Assembly (NCBI GenBank): GCA_012798135.1 | Contig: JAAZNU010000008.1 | Location: forward strand, 1-64,000 | From: Veillonellaceae bacterium | Lineage (GTDB): Bacteria; Bacillota_C; Negativicutes; UBA1444 | Direction of reading: 5' to 3' | Length of the DNA: 64,000 bases | Shown here: positions 35,748-43,865 of the stretch, piece by piece | Numbering within the stretch: the stretch's first letter is position 1 | How the letters are laid out: every line of letters begins with the position of its first letter | The notes under the pieces: generated by a model | The model's input: only the letters and a program-made list of their open reading frames with translations | Databases searched by the model: none | Told to the model about the DNA's origin: nothing | Program-made: the position numbers and the translations under genes

Positions 35748-36668
35748 ATGCAAGAGAAAATCGATCATGAAGAAATAAAAGCCAAAATTTTGATTGTGGA
35801 TGATTGCCGCCTTAATTTACAAGTATTGCATGACATATTAAGCAGTGACCACGAAGTACTGACGGCTGTTTCGGGGAAAGAAGCCCTGGCTGTCGTTGCC
35901 TCGTCAGATATCGATTTGATCTTATTGAATGTCATAATGCCGGAAATGGATGGATATGAAGTATGTAAGCAACTCAAAGGCAATCCCGAAACAAAAAACA
36001 TCCCCGTAATCTTTGTAACAGCCATGGATCATATTGAAGACGAAGAAAAGGGATTGGAAATCGGCGCGATCGACTATATTCATAAACCTTTCAATGACTC
36101 TATCATTCGAATGCGCGTCAATAATCATCTGAAATTAAAAAAATACCGAGATATCCTCGAAAAGGCCTCTTCTGTTGACGATTTGACCGGGTTGGCCAAT
36201 CGCCGATATCTGGATGAGGTTTTCAACATCGAATGGCGAAGAGCTTTGCGGGACAATAGTAGTTTATCTTTAATCATGATCGATATCGATTCTTTTAAAG
36301 AATACAACGATTATTACGGCCACCTGGCCGGCGACGATTGCCTGCGGAACGTAGCCGTCGCCATTAAGTCATCCCTACAGCGAAGCGGTGATTTTGTCAG
36401 TCGCTATGGGGGGGAGGAGTTTCTCGTCATTCTGCCGTCGACCCCTCGCAAAGGAGCTGTAACGGTCGCCGAAAACATCCGAAAGAAAGTTAAATCGTTA
36501 AAAATCGAGCACGTGCCGTCAAATATTTGTCGTCATGTCACGGTTAGCTGCGGAGTTGCGACAGCGATCCCCGATGAAAATATCTCCCCGAATACTCTGC
36601 TCAAACTTGCCGATAGTGCATTGTATAAGGCAAAGGGAGATGGCAGAAACGTGGTGCGGTCCGCTTAA
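35748..36668 (+). CDS. Diguanylate cyclase with altered receiver domain
   Basis: A 306-residue cytoplasmic protein: receiver domain (about 12-130) and GGDEF domain (about 140-303). The active site reads GGEEF (221-225), with a product-inhibition I-site R212xxD215 exactly five residues before it, so it should make c-di-GMP. The receiver keeps the acidic pair D18-D19, T91 and K113, but the phosphate-accepting aspartate is asparagine (N61 in LLNVIMPEMDG), so normal phosphorylation is not expected. The ATG at 35748 has an AAGGGGC ribosome site; a longer reading to 35685 is less likely. The gene lies alone between 50-base direct repeats and is AT-richer than its neighbours. Confidence 0.9.
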   Translation: MQEKIDHEEIKAKILIVDDCRLNLQVLHDILSSDHEVLTAVSGKEALAVVASSDIDLILLNVIMPEMDGYEVCKQLKGNPETKNIPVIFVTAMDHIEDEEKGLEIGAIDYIHKPFNDSIIRMRVNNHLKLKKYRDILEKASSVDDLTGLANRRYLDEVFNIEWRRALRDNSSLSLIMIDIDSFKEYNDYYGHLAGDDCLRNVAVAIKSSLQRSGDFVSRYGGEEFLVILPSTPRKGAVTVAENIRKKVKSLKIEHVPSNICRHVTVSCGVATAIPDENISPNTLLKLADSALYKAKGDGRNVVRSA

Positions 36669-36686
36669 TTCACCCGAGCTCCGCTG

Positions 36687-38879
36687 TTAGCCCAAAGATT
36701 CATGGGCAAAAAGTTCAGTGGCCGTTACCGTCGTTAACTCGTTACCGGACACCGGGATCGATTCCGAGTCGGCTTCGGCCAGTGCCAGCCCGTCCCAGAC
36801 CAGAACATGGCCGCTGCCATGCTTGGTCTGCAGGCCCCGCTCGCGCAGCCGACTGATAAACGTTCGTTTGGTGACGGGATGTTCGGCGGTTTGCTGACAC
36901 CAAGCCTCATAGGCGCGGTAGGAGTCGGCGACCACTGTCGAAGCCAGCGGGTTCCGCACGCACCGCTGCGCGACAAAATCGCCCAGGATGTCCATTTCAC
37001 CACGGTACTCGTCGGTCGCGGCCACCACATCGCGGGGCGGGTTCAATCCCTCTTCGCGCCAGAGCCGGCAGCCGTCCGCCGCCCAACGCAGGATGCCCGG
37101 CCATTCACTCTTCAGCTTCTCCGCCAGACAGCGGTCCCGCTCGCCGGCGGGGATGGTTACCGTGAACGGAATCAGCCGCACCCGCCGCCAGATGGCTTCG
37201 TCGCAGCCCCGGATGACCGGTTTGTGGTTGGTGGCCAGCCACAGCTTGAACTGGGGCGCAAATTCGAACCATTCGCCATGCAAAAATCTTGCGGCAATTT
37301 TGTCCTGTCCGGTCATTTGCTTAATCAGGCTTTCGGCCAAGCGTGCCCCGTCGTCGGCCTCCACCGCCGAAACGAACCGGACGCCCCGGAGCGCGGCAAT
37401 GTCGTTCGGAATCTGACGATTCGCATGGACCAGCAGCGAATCCATCGGCAGCTGCCGGGCGTAGGAATGCAGAATTCCCATGATCGTCGACAGGAATGTG
37501 CTTTTGCCGTTGGCGCCCTGCCCATACAGCAAAAATAGACACTGTTCGCTCGTATCGCCGGTCAACGAATAACCGACCGCTTTTTGCAGATAGCGGATCA
37601 AATCCGCTCGGCCGTCCAGCACCCGGTTCAAAAAAGCATCCCAGGTCGGGCAGGCCGCGGCGGGATCATAGCCGACGGGCGCGAGCTTCGTCACGAGTTG
37701 GTCCGGTTCATGGGACAGGACGCGATTCTGGCGCAGATCGAGCAGGCCGGTTTGCGTGTTGAACAGCCAGGGATCGGCGTCGAAATCGTCGGCGACGGCG
37801 ACCAGCGCCGGCTGCGTTTCCGCCAGCGCGAGCATACTGTGCAGCCGGGACGCGGATTCCGAGGCCCGGGCAAAGGCGGTCATCGCTTGCTGCTGTTTTG
37901 CATCCGGCAGACCGGCTGCCAGGGCCAGGATGTGCCGCACGGTTTCGGCAGCCCGTCGCTCCGCCTCGCCGGTGGCGTCAATTTTCCAGTGGCAGCCCGA
38001 CCAAACCAGCCATTTTCCCCAGCTGCGGCAGTAACGAAGTTGTCCGGCCTGGCGCTGGGCAAACCGCTCGGCGTTGCCCAGATCGGTGAACGGAAACTCC
38101 TCCTGCGCCTGTTGCGCGGCTACCAGCCGCAGCAGTTTCTCCCGGTCGCCGCCGGCGGCCAGCCAGTCGGCGACATCGCCTTTTGCGGGCAGGCCGTCCA
38201 GTTCGATCCGGTGTACCTCGCAGCCCCGGTCCGCCAGTTTGCGGGACACCTGCACGGCATGGGCCCGTCCCGGTCGGTCGTTGTCGGCGAGGACGGCAAT
38301 TTTGGCGCCGGCGGGAAAACGCCGGGAGCACGCGAGGGTCCATTTCCCCGCGCCGCCATGGTTAGTCGTGGCCGTCAGGCCGAGCGCGGCCAGCGCGTCG
38401 GCATCTTTTTCGCCCTCGACCACAAAGATCGTCTCGCCCGCCGCCAAAGCGGCCAGCAGTTCCGGCAGCCGGTACGGCAGGGCTTCGCAATCGCCCAGAT
38501 TCCAGAGCCAGCGGCCGGGTCGGGCTGGGTCCGGCCGCCGGAGGCGAAAACTTTTCGGGATCAGCCGCACGACCTGGTAGCGCAGGCGGCCCGCTTCGTC
38601 GCGGTAATCGTAGGCCGCGGCGATTCGCAGCGGTTCACCGCCAGTCCCCGGCGCCGCGCCGGCGTCCGGCAGCGGCTGACCAGTCAGCTGGGCCAGTTTT
38701 TCCAGGCCGCCGCCGAGGTTTTCCTTATGGCAGAAGAAAATTCCCTTGGCGGCGTTGACCGAAAACGATGGATTGCGGTCGCGGCTGCCGTGCGTCGGCA
38801 GCGGACAGTGGCAGGTTCCTTCCGCGCCGCGCCAGCGGATTGGTCCGCAGACCGACTCCAGCCAGACGCGCGCGTTCAT
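36687..38879 (-). CDS. Phage/plasmid-type primase-helicase (P4 alpha-like, D5 family)
   Basis: A 730-residue replication protein of mobile elements. A zinc-ribbon primase part (C23, C25, H30, C50, H51) is followed by a Toprim domain (E155 in VVEGEKDAD; D199 and D201 in AVLADND), a D5-type N-terminal domain (about 330-430) and an SF3 helicase with Walker A GQGANGKST (453-461). It would prime and unwind DNA of a prophage satellite or integrative element. It overlaps the upstream gene by 4 bases. The last 17 or so codons are duplicated at 35349-35398. No integrase, capsid or replication origin is seen nearby. Confidence 0.9.
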   Translation of the reverse strand: MNARVWLESVCGPIRWRGAEGTCHCPLPTHGSRDRNPSFSVNAAKGIFFCHKENLGGGLEKLAQLTGQPLPDAGAAPGTGGEPLRIAAAYDYRDEAGRLRYQVVRLIPKSFRLRRPDPARPGRWLWNLGDCEALPYRLPELLAALAAGETIFVVEGEKDADALAALGLTATTNHGGAGKWTLACSRRFPAGAKIAVLADNDRPGRAHAVQVSRKLADRGCEVHRIELDGLPAKGDVADWLAAGGDREKLLRLVAAQQAQEEFPFTDLGNAERFAQRQAGQLRYCRSWGKWLVWSGCHWKIDATGEAERRAAETVRHILALAAGLPDAKQQQAMTAFARASESASRLHSMLALAETQPALVAVADDFDADPWLFNTQTGLLDLRQNRVLSHEPDQLVTKLAPVGYDPAAACPTWDAFLNRVLDGRADLIRYLQKAVGYSLTGDTSEQCLFLLYGQGANGKSTFLSTIMGILHSYARQLPMDSLLVHANRQIPNDIAALRGVRFVSAVEADDGARLAESLIKQMTGQDKIAARFLHGEWFEFAPQFKLWLATNHKPVIRGCDEAIWRRVRLIPFTVTIPAGERDRCLAEKLKSEWPGILRWAADGCRLWREEGLNPPRDVVAATDEYRGEMDILGDFVAQRCVRNPLASTVVADSYRAYEAWCQQTAEHPVTKRTFISRLRERGLQTKHGSGHVLVWDGLALAEADSESIPVSGNELTTVTATELFAHESLG

Positions 38880-39484
38880 TTTGCCGCCTCCGGCAACCGG
38901 CCCAGACAGGTCAGCACACGGACCCCGTTTTCATACAGCAGGGCCAGCACATGATGGCCATCGCCCTTGCGGCGCAGCAGCACCATGCCCCGGGCTTTTC
39001 CCCAATCCTCGTCCCCGGTCAGCGAGAAATCGTCATTGGGCAGGCTGGCCGGCTCCACTTGCCGAACGTAGTCGATGACCTGTTGCAGCCGCTCCAGCGG
39101 ATAGAAGAACGCCAGATACTGGCCGGGAAACGCGAAGTTCATCAAGGCGAAATTATACAGCAACCCCCACAGCAGCGCTCCGCCCTCCACGAACAGATCG
39201 AGCGGCTGCCCGCCGATCAGTTCTTCGCCGCCGCTGAGCCAATGAAAGCGAAAAAAGCCGATATAGTCGAGGGAAAAGCCGAAGTCGCGGCTGGACAGGC
39301 GCTGGGCGGCATAAATTTCATAGGGCGTGCTGTCGCGATACTCGGAAACCTTGCCGACTTTGCGGCCAAGACTCTGCACCTTGGGCGGAAAGATCAGCAC
39401 CCACTTTTTATAGTTGGCCAGCGTGCTCTGCGTGATGGGCGTGCCCAGTTCGGCGCACTTGGCAATCACTTCATGCGGTGTCAT
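38876..39484 (-). CDS. Hypothetical element protein with N-terminal HTH-like region
   Basis: A 202-residue protein I do not recognise as a named family. The N-terminus (about 1-60; PITQSTLANYKKWVLIFPP) looks like a helix-turn-helix or MerR-type fold, which would suit a regulator of its own promoter. The middle contains aromatic and hydrophobic stretches (about 95-130) but no clear membrane helix. It starts with GGAGG-spaced ATG at 39484 and overlaps the primase gene by 4 bases, so the two form one operon behind a promoter covered by a perfect palindrome. Confidence 0.7.
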   Translation of the reverse strand: MTPHEVIAKCAELGTPITQSTLANYKKWVLIFPPKVQSLGRKVGKVSEYRDSTPYEIYAAQRLSSRDFGFSLDYIGFFRFHWLSGGEELIGGQPLDLFVEGGALLWGLLYNFALMNFAFPGQYLAFFYPLERLQQVIDYVRQVEPASLPNDDFSLTGDEDWGKARGMVLLRRKGDGHHVLALLYENGVRVLTCLGRLPEAAK

Positions 39485-39503
39485 GGCAACCTCCGTTTAT
39501 TTT

Positions 39504-39555
39504 TTATATTAACAAATGCTATTGTTAATATAAATCTAAACGAAAATAATGTCAA
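39504..39555 (-). promoter_or_regulatory. Promoter and operator of the primase element
   Basis: On the minus strand -35 TTGACA (39555-39550), 17 bases, -10 TATATT (39532-39527): near consensus. A perfect 12-base inverted repeat, TTATATTAACAA at 39504-39515 and its complement at 39522-39533 with 6 bases between, covers the -10 and the transcription start. This is a typical repressor operator and suggests the element is normally silent. Confidence 0.85.
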
Positions 39556-39570
39556 GAACAGTCGCTTGCG

Positions 39571-40647
39571 CTATTGGCCATTCCATTTTTTGCGCTGGGA
39601 CGCAAAGATCGTATCGGGATCGGTTGCCAGCGCCATCGCCGCGTCCATGTCGATCACGTCGAACATGCTGAGCATCTCCAGCGCCATGTCCATGGTCTGC
39701 ATGCCGGCGCGGCCGCTCGTCTGCATGCTTGAGTTGATCTGATGGGTCTTGCCGGTCCGGATCATATTGCGCACCGCCGGGTTCAGCAGCAGAATTTCAC
39801 AGGCGGCCACCCGCCCCTTGCCACCCTTGCGGGGCAGCAACTGCTGGGACACGACCCCCTGCAGGATCATGGACAGTTGCATGCGAATCTGCTGTTGTTG
39901 ATGGGATGGAAATACGTCGATGATCCGATCGATCGTCTGCACCGCGTCGGTCGTGTGCAACGTGGCGAACACCAGGTGGCCGGTTTCCGCGGCCTGGATG
40001 GCGGTGGTCATCGTGCCCAGATCGCGCATTTCCCCCACGACGATGACGTCCGGGTCCTCGCGCAGGGCTGCCCGGAGACCCGAAGCGAAACTGTCGACAT
40101 CCACGCCGATTTCCCGCTGGCTGATCAGGCTTTTTCGCTTTTGATACAGATATTCTACCGGGTCTTCCAGGGTGATGATGGTGCAGCGGCGTTCCAGGTT
40201 GATTTGATGGACCATGGAAGCGACCGTGGTCGATTTGCCGGAGCCGGTGGGACCGGTCACCAGCACCAGACCGCGCTGAAGGCGCGACAGCTGCAGCAGG
40301 ACTGGCGGCATTTCCAGTTCCAGCAGCGTGGGAATCCGGCCGGGAATGACCCGGGCGGCGATGGCCACGGAGCGGCGCTGCCGGTAGATATTGATGCGGA
40401 AGCGTTCCTGCCCGGGCAGTTCGTAGGAGATGTCCACGTCGCCCCGTTTCCACAGCAGGCGTTTCTGCTCTTCGGTCGCGATTTCGTCCAGCAACGCCCG
40501 GGTGTCGGCATCGGTCAACGGCTCCGGATACAGATCGGTCAATGTACCATGCAGCCGGATGGTGACGGGATTGCCGACCAGGCAATGCAGGTCCGAAGCG
40601 TGTAGCGCCGCCGCCTCGGCCAAAAGTTCCGCCATTCTTTTTTGCAT
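39571..40647 (-). CDS. PilT-like retraction ATPase, second copy (PilT2/PilU-like)
   Basis: A 358-residue hexameric secretion ATPase that powers pilus retraction. Walker A GPTGSGKSTT (about 130-139), the Asp box TIITLEDPVEY, Walker B DVIVVGEMRD and the His box TGHLVFATLHTTDA are present. The C-terminal PilT motif appears as AVRNMIRTGKTHQINS. It is clearly a paralogue of the PilT at 45102-46151. Its stop is followed directly by the promoter of the primase element, so the element is inserted immediately downstream of this gene. Confidence 0.9.
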   Translation of the reverse strand: MQKRMAELLAEAAALHASDLHCLVGNPVTIRLHGTLTDLYPEPLTDADTRALLDEIATEEQKRLLWKRGDVDISYELPGQERFRINIYRQRRSVAIAARVIPGRIPTLLELEMPPVLLQLSRLQRGLVLVTGPTGSGKSTTVASMVHQINLERRCTIITLEDPVEYLYQKRKSLISQREIGVDVDSFASGLRAALREDPDVIVVGEMRDLGTMTTAIQAAETGHLVFATLHTTDAVQTIDRIIDVFPSHQQQQIRMQLSMILQGVVSQQLLPRKGGKGRVAACEILLLNPAVRNMIRTGKTHQINSSMQTSGRAGMQTMDMALEMLSMFDVIDMDAAMALATDPDTIFASQRKKWNGQ

Positions 40648-40671
40648 CGTCGCTCACTGTCCCTTTCTATT

Positions 40672-43155
40672 TCACTGTCGCCGCTTGTACACCGACAGGA
40701 TCAATCCCTGCTCCACCAGCTCGTACTGGTCCTGCACCGTCGCGAACACCTTCTGCATCAGCTGCATCTGGGCGATTCGGTAATGGGAATATCCGTGCAA
40801 AGCGCCCAATGGCGAATATCGGTGCACCATATCGGCGGCATAGTCCCGGCGAATATCCGTGTCCACGAACAGGTACTCGGGACGGTCCGTCAGTAATCTC
40901 TCTACGCACAGCGCCGTTTCCCGCGGCGAGATCAGGAACTTGCTCATTTCAAAGTAGGGCATGGCGCTGTAACGGCCGGCCAAAAACGGCAGGAAATTGT
41001 CGTATTTGGAGATGATGTGGACGCTTGGACCCTGCGAATACTTTTGAATCAGTTCGACGCCATTTTGAAAATAGCGTGGATCCATCGTCGAAGAAAACTT
41101 GGCCCGTTCCAGATCCCACTCGTAGACTTGATGACTGTCCAGGACTCCCAGAAATTCGTTGCGGGTTCGTTCCTGATCCCAGCCACCGGCCAGCAATACA
41201 CCGAGGCCGATGATCACTAGCAAACCGGCCATCTGCTTGCGAAACCTCCGAAATACCGGTACCCTCTCCGCCAAATACCGGCAAAACGCCAAAGCCGCCA
41301 ACACGTACAAGGGACCGGGAACCAGCAGATAGGTCGGTGAGCCGTTCCACAGCGAATAGGTCATCACCGCCGCCGTATACAGCAGTAGAAACAAACACAG
41401 ATACGCCATTGGCCGCCGTGAATCGAACAGTTGCGCCAGCAGGGCACCGCCGAAGGCGAAAGCGATCAAAATCAATGGACCTTTCCAGATGCCGATCGGC
41501 ATCGCGGCCGAACCGGCCAGATAATAGGCGGACAATGGATCGTTGCCGCCCCTCATCCATTGCACCAGCATCAGTGCGCCAATGAGACCGACCCCCAGCA
41601 AGAAATCGCCGGTCTTCCCATTCAAGGCACCCCGTTGCCAGCGCTGTACTCCCAGACAGACAACGGTAGCGCCCAGCGCCATCAGGCCGAACTGCCAGTT
41701 GTTCAGAATCGCCAGCCAGATACAGGCAAGCACAAGCAACAAATACCGTAACTGCGGCCGCTGCCAGTAAAGCCATAAGCCAGCGAGCAACGGCAGTTCA
41801 ATAATGCGGCGGATTGGATTAATGCCTGGCGGTTCCAACAGCCATTGATATTCGATGAAGCTCAACAGCCCGACCGCCAGCATCGCTCCGGCGGCCAGAT
41901 AGTCCCGACGCCGGAAGATCAGCCACAGTAGGCCGAAATATAACAGGTAGTAGAGATAGTAGTAGCAATACCAGATCCGGAAATAATTCTGGATATTAAT
42001 TCCGCCAAGAGTTTGCATCAACCCGTGGGTCAGCCAGAGGTTCAGCCAACCGTACTGGGCGAAGATCTCTGCCCGAGGTTTGCCGAGATCGTACTCGTTC
42101 AACGGATTCAGCATGAATCCATGATGATGGATGACCCCGTTGCCGGCAAACTGAAAGCCTAAGGTAAACTGGTTGACCCGGAAAAACTGCTTTTCGTCCT
42201 TACTCAAAACCCGGTCGCGCATCCGCTGGGCATAGTGGCTGACTGAGGCGAACCAGGCATCCAGTTTTTGCTGTTCCCACACATCGGTCTGCAGACTTCG
42301 CAAACGCAGCCACTGTTCCGTTGTTATCGCGTCCACCGCACACAATCGTTGTTGTTGCGGATCATACAGCAAACTGGTTTTGTTGGCGTCTTCCTGCAAC
42401 AATGTTTTCAAACCCGGTGCGGCCGGCGTGATGACGCATACTTCGTCATTGATCGGCGGCGTCCGACCGCGGTCCCGGTCCGGCGAGTAGCGCAGCGCCG
42501 GGCCCAGCAAGTGACGGTCGTCGAAAAATTTCTGATCGGTCAGGGTCTGGTTGGTTTCATACAGAAAGGTCGTCGCCGAAATTTCCAGATATTCGTTCAA
42601 TAGCTGCAACCGCTGCAGGCCGAACGGCGCCAACACCCACAGAAGTTGTGCGCCAGCGACGAGAAACAACACCAAATAAACCCGAGCGGTGTTCGCTGGA
42701 TTCCATTGACGCCGCCAATCAATCGCCCGGCACCATCGATGCAGCGTTGATCCATAAAATGGCGCGGCGGAAAACAATAGCCACAGGATCCCGACAGCTG
42801 TCAAATACAGCCAGTCCAGCCCCGTCGCCGGCTTGGCCGGCTGCCACTGCAACAGCCAACCGTTATAAAACCCAACCGCCAGCAGCCAGACGGTCCAAAC
42901 CTGGGGTCGCATTTGGGGCTGTTCCTTCCGGGATCGCAGCCAGGCTCGAATCCCAGCAAAATACACCGACAGGATCAATACGCCGCCGACATGCAGGATC
43001 AGGTCCAACGCCTTGGCCCGATTGAAGCCGACATGACCATAGGCACCCAGGCTCTCTGTCAGGAAAGGCAGGTCCATTCCCCAAAGGCGCTGAGCGATAG
43101 ACATGACAGCGACCATTCCGATGGCGCTCAACAAAAAATGCGTTGCCTGGAACAA
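40672..43155 (-). CDS. Large polytopic membrane protein, candidate pilin glycosyltransferase
   Basis: An 827-residue membrane protein not assignable to a named family. About five hydrophobic helices in the first 200 residues are followed by a soluble segment (about 200-330), eight or more further helices (about 340-650) and a C-terminal soluble domain (about 660-827). This layout resembles GT-C glycosyltransferases or O-antigen-ligase-type proteins. TTG 43155 is chosen because GGAGG lies seven bases ahead. It sits between the major pilin and pilT2 on the same strand, 77 bases after the pilin stop, which suggests pilin modification; this is inference only. Confidence 0.6.
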   Translation of the reverse strand: MFQATHFLLSAIGMVAVMSIAQRLWGMDLPFLTESLGAYGHVGFNRAKALDLILHVGGVLILSVYFAGIRAWLRSRKEQPQMRPQVWTVWLLAVGFYNGWLLQWQPAKPATGLDWLYLTAVGILWLLFSAAPFYGSTLHRWCRAIDWRRQWNPANTARVYLVLFLVAGAQLLWVLAPFGLQRLQLLNEYLEISATTFLYETNQTLTDQKFFDDRHLLGPALRYSPDRDRGRTPPINDEVCVITPAAPGLKTLLQEDANKTSLLYDPQQQRLCAVDAITTEQWLRLRSLQTDVWEQQKLDAWFASVSHYAQRMRDRVLSKDEKQFFRVNQFTLGFQFAGNGVIHHHGFMLNPLNEYDLGKPRAEIFAQYGWLNLWLTHGLMQTLGGINIQNYFRIWYCYYYLYYLLYFGLLWLIFRRRDYLAAGAMLAVGLLSFIEYQWLLEPPGINPIRRIIELPLLAGLWLYWQRPQLRYLLLVLACIWLAILNNWQFGLMALGATVVCLGVQRWQRGALNGKTGDFLLGVGLIGALMLVQWMRGGNDPLSAYYLAGSAAMPIGIWKGPLILIAFAFGGALLAQLFDSRRPMAYLCLFLLLYTAAVMTYSLWNGSPTYLLVPGPLYVLAALAFCRYLAERVPVFRRFRKQMAGLLVIIGLGVLLAGGWDQERTRNEFLGVLDSHQVYEWDLERAKFSSTMDPRYFQNGVELIQKYSQGPSVHIISKYDNFLPFLAGRYSAMPYFEMSKFLISPRETALCVERLLTDRPEYLFVDTDIRRDYAADMVHRYSPLGALHGYSHYRIAQMQLMQKVFATVQDQYELVEQGLILSVYKRRQ

Positions 43156-43177
43156 GCGCGTTCCTCCACCCAATCAT

Positions 43178-43210
43178 AAGAATAGGGCGGTATGTCACCG
43201 CCCCATTCTT
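43178..43210 (-). repeat. Strong hairpin after the major pilin gene
   Basis: A 14-pair stem (one G-U on the minus strand) formed by 43178-43191 and 43197-43210 with a 5-base loop. No T-tract follows, so it may stabilise the pilin mRNA or reduce read-through into the downstream membrane-protein gene, and it is not a classical terminator. Confidence 0.65.
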
Positions 43211-43232
43211 ATATGTGTTAAAGTTTCAAACG

Positions 43233-43613
43233 TTATTGAAGTTCTTCAACTTTTTTATCGGCAAATGTTGCACGGTCACCGGACATTGAATAAGAGCCAC
43301 CTTTGCCAGCTGTACCCTTAGTTGCCCATTCAGCCGAAGCATCCAAATTTGCGGGCACAGTTGCAATGAAGTTAGGCGCCAAAGTAGCAAGTCCTCCAGG
43401 GTACGTGCCCGCCGACGCATTGTAGATTTGGATTGCGCTGTCTAATGTCCGCAAATCCGCCTGAATTTTGGCGCCGCGTGCCGTCTTGGTCGCGTCGGTG
43501 AATTTGGGAATCGCGATGGCCGACAGGATACCAATGATGGAAATAACCACGAGCAGTTCCACAAGAGTAAAGCCTTTCCGGTTGGACAGACGTTTTCTGA
43601 ACAATTGAAGCAT
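43233..43613 (-). CDS. pilA: Major type IV pilin (PilA-like)
   Basis: A 126-residue prepilin: basic leader ending NRKG14, mature F15-TLVE19 with the +5 glutamate and the hydrophobic helix LLVVISIIGILSAIAIPKF. The soluble part is short and contains no cysteine pair. ATG 43613 with GAGGGAG is preferred over a GTG at 43634. It has its own near-consensus promoter and is followed by a strong hairpin, as expected for a highly expressed pilus subunit. Gene order pilB-pilT-pilC-pilin supports this being the main fibre. Confidence 0.88.
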   Translation of the reverse strand: MLQLFRKRLSNRKGFTLVELLVVISIIGILSAIAIPKFTDATKTARGAKIQADLRTLDSAIQIYNASAGTYPGGLATLAPNFIATVPANLDASAEWATKGTAGKGGSYSMSGDRATFADKKVEELQ

Positions 43614-43715
43614 TTTTTCTCCCTCTTTCTTCACTTTTCTTTGGGACTTCTTTGTCGAACGTTGATTTCACAGGGATTCCACAGTATTTGATAAAAATAA
43701 TTCCCTACATATCGC

Positions 43716-43744
43716 ATTTTATTCTCTTGGTTCAATCTTGTCAA
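43716..43744 (-). promoter_or_regulatory. Promoter of the major pilin gene
   Basis: On the minus strand -35 TTGACA (43744-43739), 17 bases, -10 TAAAAT (43721-43716). The predicted 5' leader is about 95 bases. Upstream, between here and the pilC stop, a 7-base hairpin (43804-43810 with 43816-43822) is present but has no clear T-tract. Confidence 0.82.
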
Positions 43745-43865
43745 TATCCCGTTGGGATAATAGATTAAATTTTACTGAAAAATCGATCAACCTGACAAAG
43801 ACCATTATCACTGGTTGATAATACTATCGGCAAAAATGGCCGGTTGGTTAAATTATCCCGCTGGT

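Noticed and set aside
35400..35750. c-di-GMP riboswitch ahead of the GGDEF gene
   Set aside because: Some GC-rich loops look suggestive, but the conserved GEMM-I and c-di-GMP-II segments are not present.
35279..36747. Integron attC or insertion-sequence ends
   Set aside because: No RYYYAAC/GTTRRRY core arrangement, no transposase, and the repeats are direct copies of a primase gene end instead of terminal inverted repeats.
43804..43822. Terminator after pilC
   Set aside because: A 7-base A/T-rich hairpin exists, but it is weak and not followed by a T-tract.
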